The notes beneath the pieces were generated by a model. That model had not been told where the DNA came from, did not search any database, and worked only from the letters and a program-made list of their open reading frames with translations. Source: Acinetobacter junii CIP 64.5 (GTDB lineage: Bacteria; Pseudomonadota; Gammaproteobacteria; Pseudomonadales; Moraxellaceae). From it: a stretch of 64,000 nt of DNA. Within the stretch, counting starts at the first letter, position 1. Every line of letters begins with the position of its first letter. The translations under genes and the position numbers were made by a program. Shown here one piece after another: positions 58,262-64,000 of this stretch. The stretch covers positions 1,896,001-1,960,000 of the forward strand of contig NZ_KB849655.1 in the NCBI RefSeq assembly GCF_000368765.1, given 5' to 3'.

Positions 58262-59359
58262 ATGAACAGTGCGATAAAGGGGACAAACGTGACAGCATTA
58301 CCTCAGAAAATTCAAACGATTTTAGATAAAGGACAAGGTACAGCTGCACGTGCATTAGATAAACTTCCCAAAATAGTTCAAGAATCTCTCGCAAAAGTTT
58401 TAGGTTATCCTTATCAATATCCTGACTTAGACGCCTTTACCAAGTGCTTAATGGCGGTGCAAATTAAACAAGGGCGTATAGGGTTTATCGGGGAAGATCC
58501 AATTGAATCACGCCGCCAGTTTGATGCACAAATGTTGGCTATCCTAAACAAAGCGACACAGATTGAATCGGTAGAAGACATTCGATTACCTTTACAAAGT
58601 GGAACAGTCTTCGCTAGACATTATCATCCTGCACCCAATAAAAAACTACCTATGATCTTGTTCTATCATGGTGGTGGTTTTGTGGTTGGTGGATTGGATA
58701 CTCATGATGAGGTGTGTCGACTCATTGCCAAATATGCCAAAGTACAGGTATTAAGTATCGATTATCCACTTGCACCTGAAGCTTCTCCGCAACTTTTAAT
58801 CAAATCATGTGAAGATGCATTAGCATGGGTCTATCAGAATCGCCGACAATTAAAGATTTATAAAAATAGAATTGCTGTTGCTGGTGATAGTGCCGGCGGA
58901 AATATCAGTACAGTCGTTGCACAACACACAGCTGGTAAATCTTATGCTCCACAAGCTCAATTACTTATATATCCAGTTGTAGACTTCAAAAGTAGACATC
59001 CATCATTTTATGCATATGGTGAAGGGCTAGTATTGACGAGTAAGGATGTTGATTATGTTACTCAGTATTATGCGACTCAACACAACATCGCTTTGGATAA
59101 TCCACTGATCTCTCCAACCTATGGTAATTTGAGAAAGCTAGCACCTGTGTATGTTATTACAGCTGGGCATGACTTGCTTCATGATGAAGGGGAAATTTAC
59201 AGCCATAAATTGAGACAAAGTGGAGTCAAAGTTCAATATGTAGATTATCCAGATCAAACACATGGATTTATCAATTTGACACCTATTTCTAGTAAGGCTA
59301 AGCGCAATACAATCGAAATAGCCAAGAACTTTAGAAAATTTTGGGATAAGCATAGCTGA
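58262..59359 (+). CDS. Alpha/beta hydrolase (HSL/esterase family)
   Basis: This 365-residue protein has a C-terminal alpha/beta hydrolase fold of the hormone-sensitive-lipase type. It has the oxyanion motif HGGGF (about 137), the nucleophile elbow GDSAGG (about 211-216), and the acid and His in GHDLLHDEGE and DQTHGFIN. The N-terminal 90 residues form a cap domain. No signal peptide, so it is cytoplasmic. It probably cleaves short-chain esters; the true substrate is unknown. The gene ends in a hairpin that contains a parS-like site. Confidence 0.9.
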   Translation: MNSAIKGTNVTALPQKIQTILDKGQGTAARALDKLPKIVQESLAKVLGYPYQYPDLDAFTKCLMAVQIKQGRIGFIGEDPIESRRQFDAQMLAILNKATQIESVEDIRLPLQSGTVFARHYHPAPNKKLPMILFYHGGGFVVGGLDTHDEVCRLIAKYAKVQVLSIDYPLAPEASPQLLIKSCEDALAWVYQNRRQLKIYKNRIAVAGDSAGGNISTVVAQHTAGKSYAPQAQLLIYPVVDFKSRHPSFYAYGEGLVLTSKDVDYVTQYYATQHNIALDNPLISPTYGNLRKLAPVYVITAGHDLLHDEGEIYSHKLRQSGVKVQYVDYPDQTHGFINLTPISSKAKRNTIEIAKNFRKFWDKHS

Positions 59360-59366
59360 TTCAAAA

Positions 59367-59400
59367 AATGCCGATGTTTCACGTGGAACATCGGCATGCT
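59367..59400 (+). terminator. parS: Hairpin carrying a parS-like site (site 4)
   Basis: The 16-mer TGTTTCACGTGGAACA (59375-59390) is a parS-like site with one mismatch per half. It is extended on both sides by complementary bases (ATGCCGA/TCGGCAT), making an eleven-base arm hairpin just behind the esterase stop codon. The following GCTTTAATT is only a weak T-run, so termination is likely but not certain. It lies 39 kb from oriC. Confidence 0.75.
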
Positions 59401-59489
59401 TTAATTAACAATTAGAAATAGCAAAATTATAGATAGAAAACTAAAATCGGTACCCATTCTAAATAGACTTTAAATTGAGAACAGTAATC

Positions 59490-60038
59490 ATGAAAAAACT
59501 ATTCCTCGCAACCAGTTTGGTTTTAGCAAGTAGTCAGCTATTTGCAAATACAATTATTGATATGAAAACCTCAATGGGGAATATTGAAATTGAACTTTTT
59601 AATGATAAAGCACCCGTATCAGCAAAAAATTTTGAGAGTTATGTAAAAAGTAACTTTTATGCTGGAACCATTTTTCATCGAGTCATCCCAGGATTTATGA
59701 TTCAAGGTGGGGGGATGGATGCCAATATGATTGAGAAGGCAACTAAAGCTCCAATTATTAATGAGGCAAATAATGGTATCAAAAATGCACGGGGAACTTT
59801 AGCAATGGCACGCACGAGTGATCCTAATTCTGCCACGAGTCAATTTTTTATTAATGTTGCTGATAATAGCTTCTTGAATCGTTCAGCTATGGATGCAGGT
59901 TATGCCGTATTTGGTAAAGTCACCAAAGGAATGAATGTTGTTGATAAAATCGTAAATGTGCCTACAGGTAATTATGGAATGCATCAAAATGTACCAAAGC
60001 AACCGATTAAAATTATCAGTGTGCAAATAAAGAAATAA
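59490..60038 (+). CDS. ppiA: Periplasmic peptidyl-prolyl isomerase (cyclophilin)
   Basis: This 182-residue cyclophilin has a signal peptide ([19 protein letters not shown]). Its core carries the active-site Phe-His-Arg in [16 protein letters not shown], the SQFFIN strand and the end [11 protein letters not shown]. It speeds proline isomerisation of exported proteins. The frame can be read from a TTG at 59475, but the ATG at 59490 begins the signal peptide. Stand-alone gene before the rRNA operon. Confidence 0.92.
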   Translation: MKKLFLATSLVLASSQLFANTIIDMKTSMGNIEIELFNDKAPVSAKNFESYVKSNFYAGTIFHRVIPGFMIQGGGMDANMIEKATKAPIINEANNGIKNARGTLAMARTSDPNSATSQFFINVADNSFLNRSAMDAGYAVFGKVTKGMNVVDKIVNVPTGNYGMHQNVPKQPIKIISVQIKK

Positions 60039-60164
60039 TAAATAAATTAAAAGAAAATTTAATTTATTTATTTAAATTCAATATTTTAATTTGATTTTTG
60101 CTGTATTTTTATGGGTGTTGTGGGTAAAAAAACAACACTCGTCACAATCTTTTTCTAAAAACAC

Positions 60165-60192
60165 TTGCGCACCAAAAAAAACCTCCTATAAT
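60165..60192 (+). promoter_or_regulatory. rRNA operon promoter (right copy)
   Basis: TTGCGC (60165-60170) and TATAAT (60187-60192) are separated by 16 bases, about 270 bases upstream of the 16S 5' end. The -35 and -10 differ from those of the left operon (TTGACT and TAATAT), and the leader diverges upstream of 60288. The stretch 60039-60164 upstream is A/T-rich. Confidence 0.75.
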
Positions 60193-60287
60193 GCACACAT
60201 CCCGACGCAATGAAGCAAATAACTTAGCTTTAAACGGTTAAGTTGATTAACTTTATTGTGTTGAATTTTTCACTGACGAGGTGAAAA

Positions 60288-62001
<1,714 letters not shown>

Positions 62002-62024
62002 ACGAAAGATTGGTGACCGGTAAG

Positions 62025-62046
62025 AATCCACAACAAGTTGTTCTTC
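62025..62046 (+). other. 16S processing stem, 3' arm
   Basis: AATCCACAACAAGTTGTTCT and two further bases complement the leader at 60306-60326, closing the precursor 16S loop. Confidence 0.75.
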
Positions 62047-62060
62047 GAAGATGTATCTGA

Positions 62061-62137
<77 letters not shown>

Positions 62138-62207
62138 CTACTGACGAAGTGATGAATAATCACAAGCTGCTAGATAAAAAGATATGTCGTTCATTATGAT
62201 TAAAGCT

Positions 62208-62283
62208 GGGGACTTAGCTTAGTTGGTAGAGCGCCTGCTTTGCACGCAGGAGGTCAGGAGTTCGACTCTCCTAGTCTCCACCA
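62208..62283 (+). tRNA. alaT: tRNA-Ala (UGC)
   Basis: A 76-base tRNA starting GGGGACTTAGCTTAG, with anticodon TGC in CTTTGCACGC, T-loop TTCGACT and encoded CCA. Second spacer tRNA. Confidence 0.96.
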
Positions 62284-62707
62284 AATTCGAGGGTAAACAA
62301 AGCAACGCTTTGTCCGAGAATTTAAGCAAACAGCTATGCTGTGCGCAGGCACACATAGAACGAAGCTTGGAGCTAAAGATTACAGAACTTAGTAAGCAAA
62401 TAGCTTCTTAACTTCTGTGATTTATCACAGTTTACTACGCACCGACGAGGTGGTAGTTAATCATTAACAGATTAGAAAATTGAGTCTGAAATAAATTGTT
62501 CAAACTCGATTAAATAGGAAGATAACAAGTAATTGTTAAATTAATATTTAATCTGAGAACTAGCAAAAACACTGAATCAAGCGTTTTGGTATATGAATTT
62601 AGATTGAAGCTGTATGGTGATTAAATTCACAGACAACAAACCAGTAGCAATTAAGTTTGCAACGATAACACTCACTTGTATGTGTTAACGACTGTTTGGG
62701 GTTGTAT
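62284..62707 (+). other. rRNA internal spacer before 23S
   Basis: The 424 bases between tRNA-Ala and 23S contain no further tRNA. The open frames here are shadows. Sequence around 62440-62700 probably includes the 5' arm of the 23S processing stem, whose partner lies beyond the window. Confidence 0.7.

Positions 62708-64000
<1,293 letters not shown>

Overview
The window is a chromosomal segment of about 39-40% GC that looks like an Acinetobacter (Moraxellaceae) replication-origin region. The genus call rests on the dnaA-dnaN-recF-gyrB order with a cytochrome b562-like gene behind gyrB, the protein sequences of DnaA, RpmH and YidC, the 16S sequence, and a family of 'putative solute-binding' proteins that I know mainly from Acinetobacter. 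The species was not determined.

Layout. (1) 1-1.2 kb: the 5' three quarters of a 16S gene on the minus strand. (2) 1.7-4.5 kb: tyrS, anmK, erpA. (3) 4.65-10.44 kb: five tandem paralogues of one secreted protein family; paralogue 5 is clearly broken and paralogue 4 has a one-base frameshift just after its start. (4) 10.6-13.4 kb: an ABC-F ATPase and a DedA membrane protein. (5) 13.5-20.2 kb: dnaA-dnaN-recF-gyrB-cybC on the minus strand, then oriC (20.2-20.8 kb), then rpmH-rnpA-yidD-yidC-mnmE on the plus strand. (6) 25-31.8 kb: two nearly identical IS5-like elements in inverted orientation around a pilU-like gene, dsbC, a GlsB-type gene, hpt and guaD. (7) 31.8-36.6 kb: a small membrane protein, ygiC/ygiB-like genes, a TerC-family gene behind a manganese (yybP-ykoY) riboswitch, and a decayed ltrA. 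(8) 36.6-41.5 kb: a LysR regulator divergent from an acyl-CoA dehydrogenase/phosphotransferase/histidine phosphatase/SDR operon. (9) 42-47.6 kb: mpl, a DMT protein, purE-purK, an oriC-like repeat array, and a lytic transglycosylase. (10) 47.7-52.6 kb: a hypothetical gene, three tandem matrixin-like metalloproteases (the middle one with an in-frame stop) and an MBL-fold hydrolase. (11) 52.6-60 kb: dnaK-grpE with sigma-32-like promoters, a LysR gene divergent from a broken MBL gene, a small lipoprotein, an esterase and a periplasmic cyclophilin. (12) 60.1-64 kb: a second rRNA operon (16S, tRNA-Ile, tRNA-Ala, 23S start) on the plus strand.

What ties it together. The two rRNA operons are inverted relative to each other, both are transcribed away from oriC, and they share at least 1.38 kb, so the roughly 60-kb origin segment could invert by recombination. 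Four parS-like sites lie in the window, one inside recF and one inside a hairpin behind the esterase gene.

The most unusual element is the 600-bp gap between purK and the transglycosylase. It carries two perfect, inverted DnaA boxes and twelve exact copies (plus three degenerate ones) of a palindromic 12-mer, TTTRAATTYAAA. The same 12-mer occurs four times in oriC. This looks like an origin-related or DnaA-linked satellite locus that I cannot match to a described element. Several frameshifts in the window lie in short homopolymers and may be sequencing errors; the nonsense codons are harder to explain that way.
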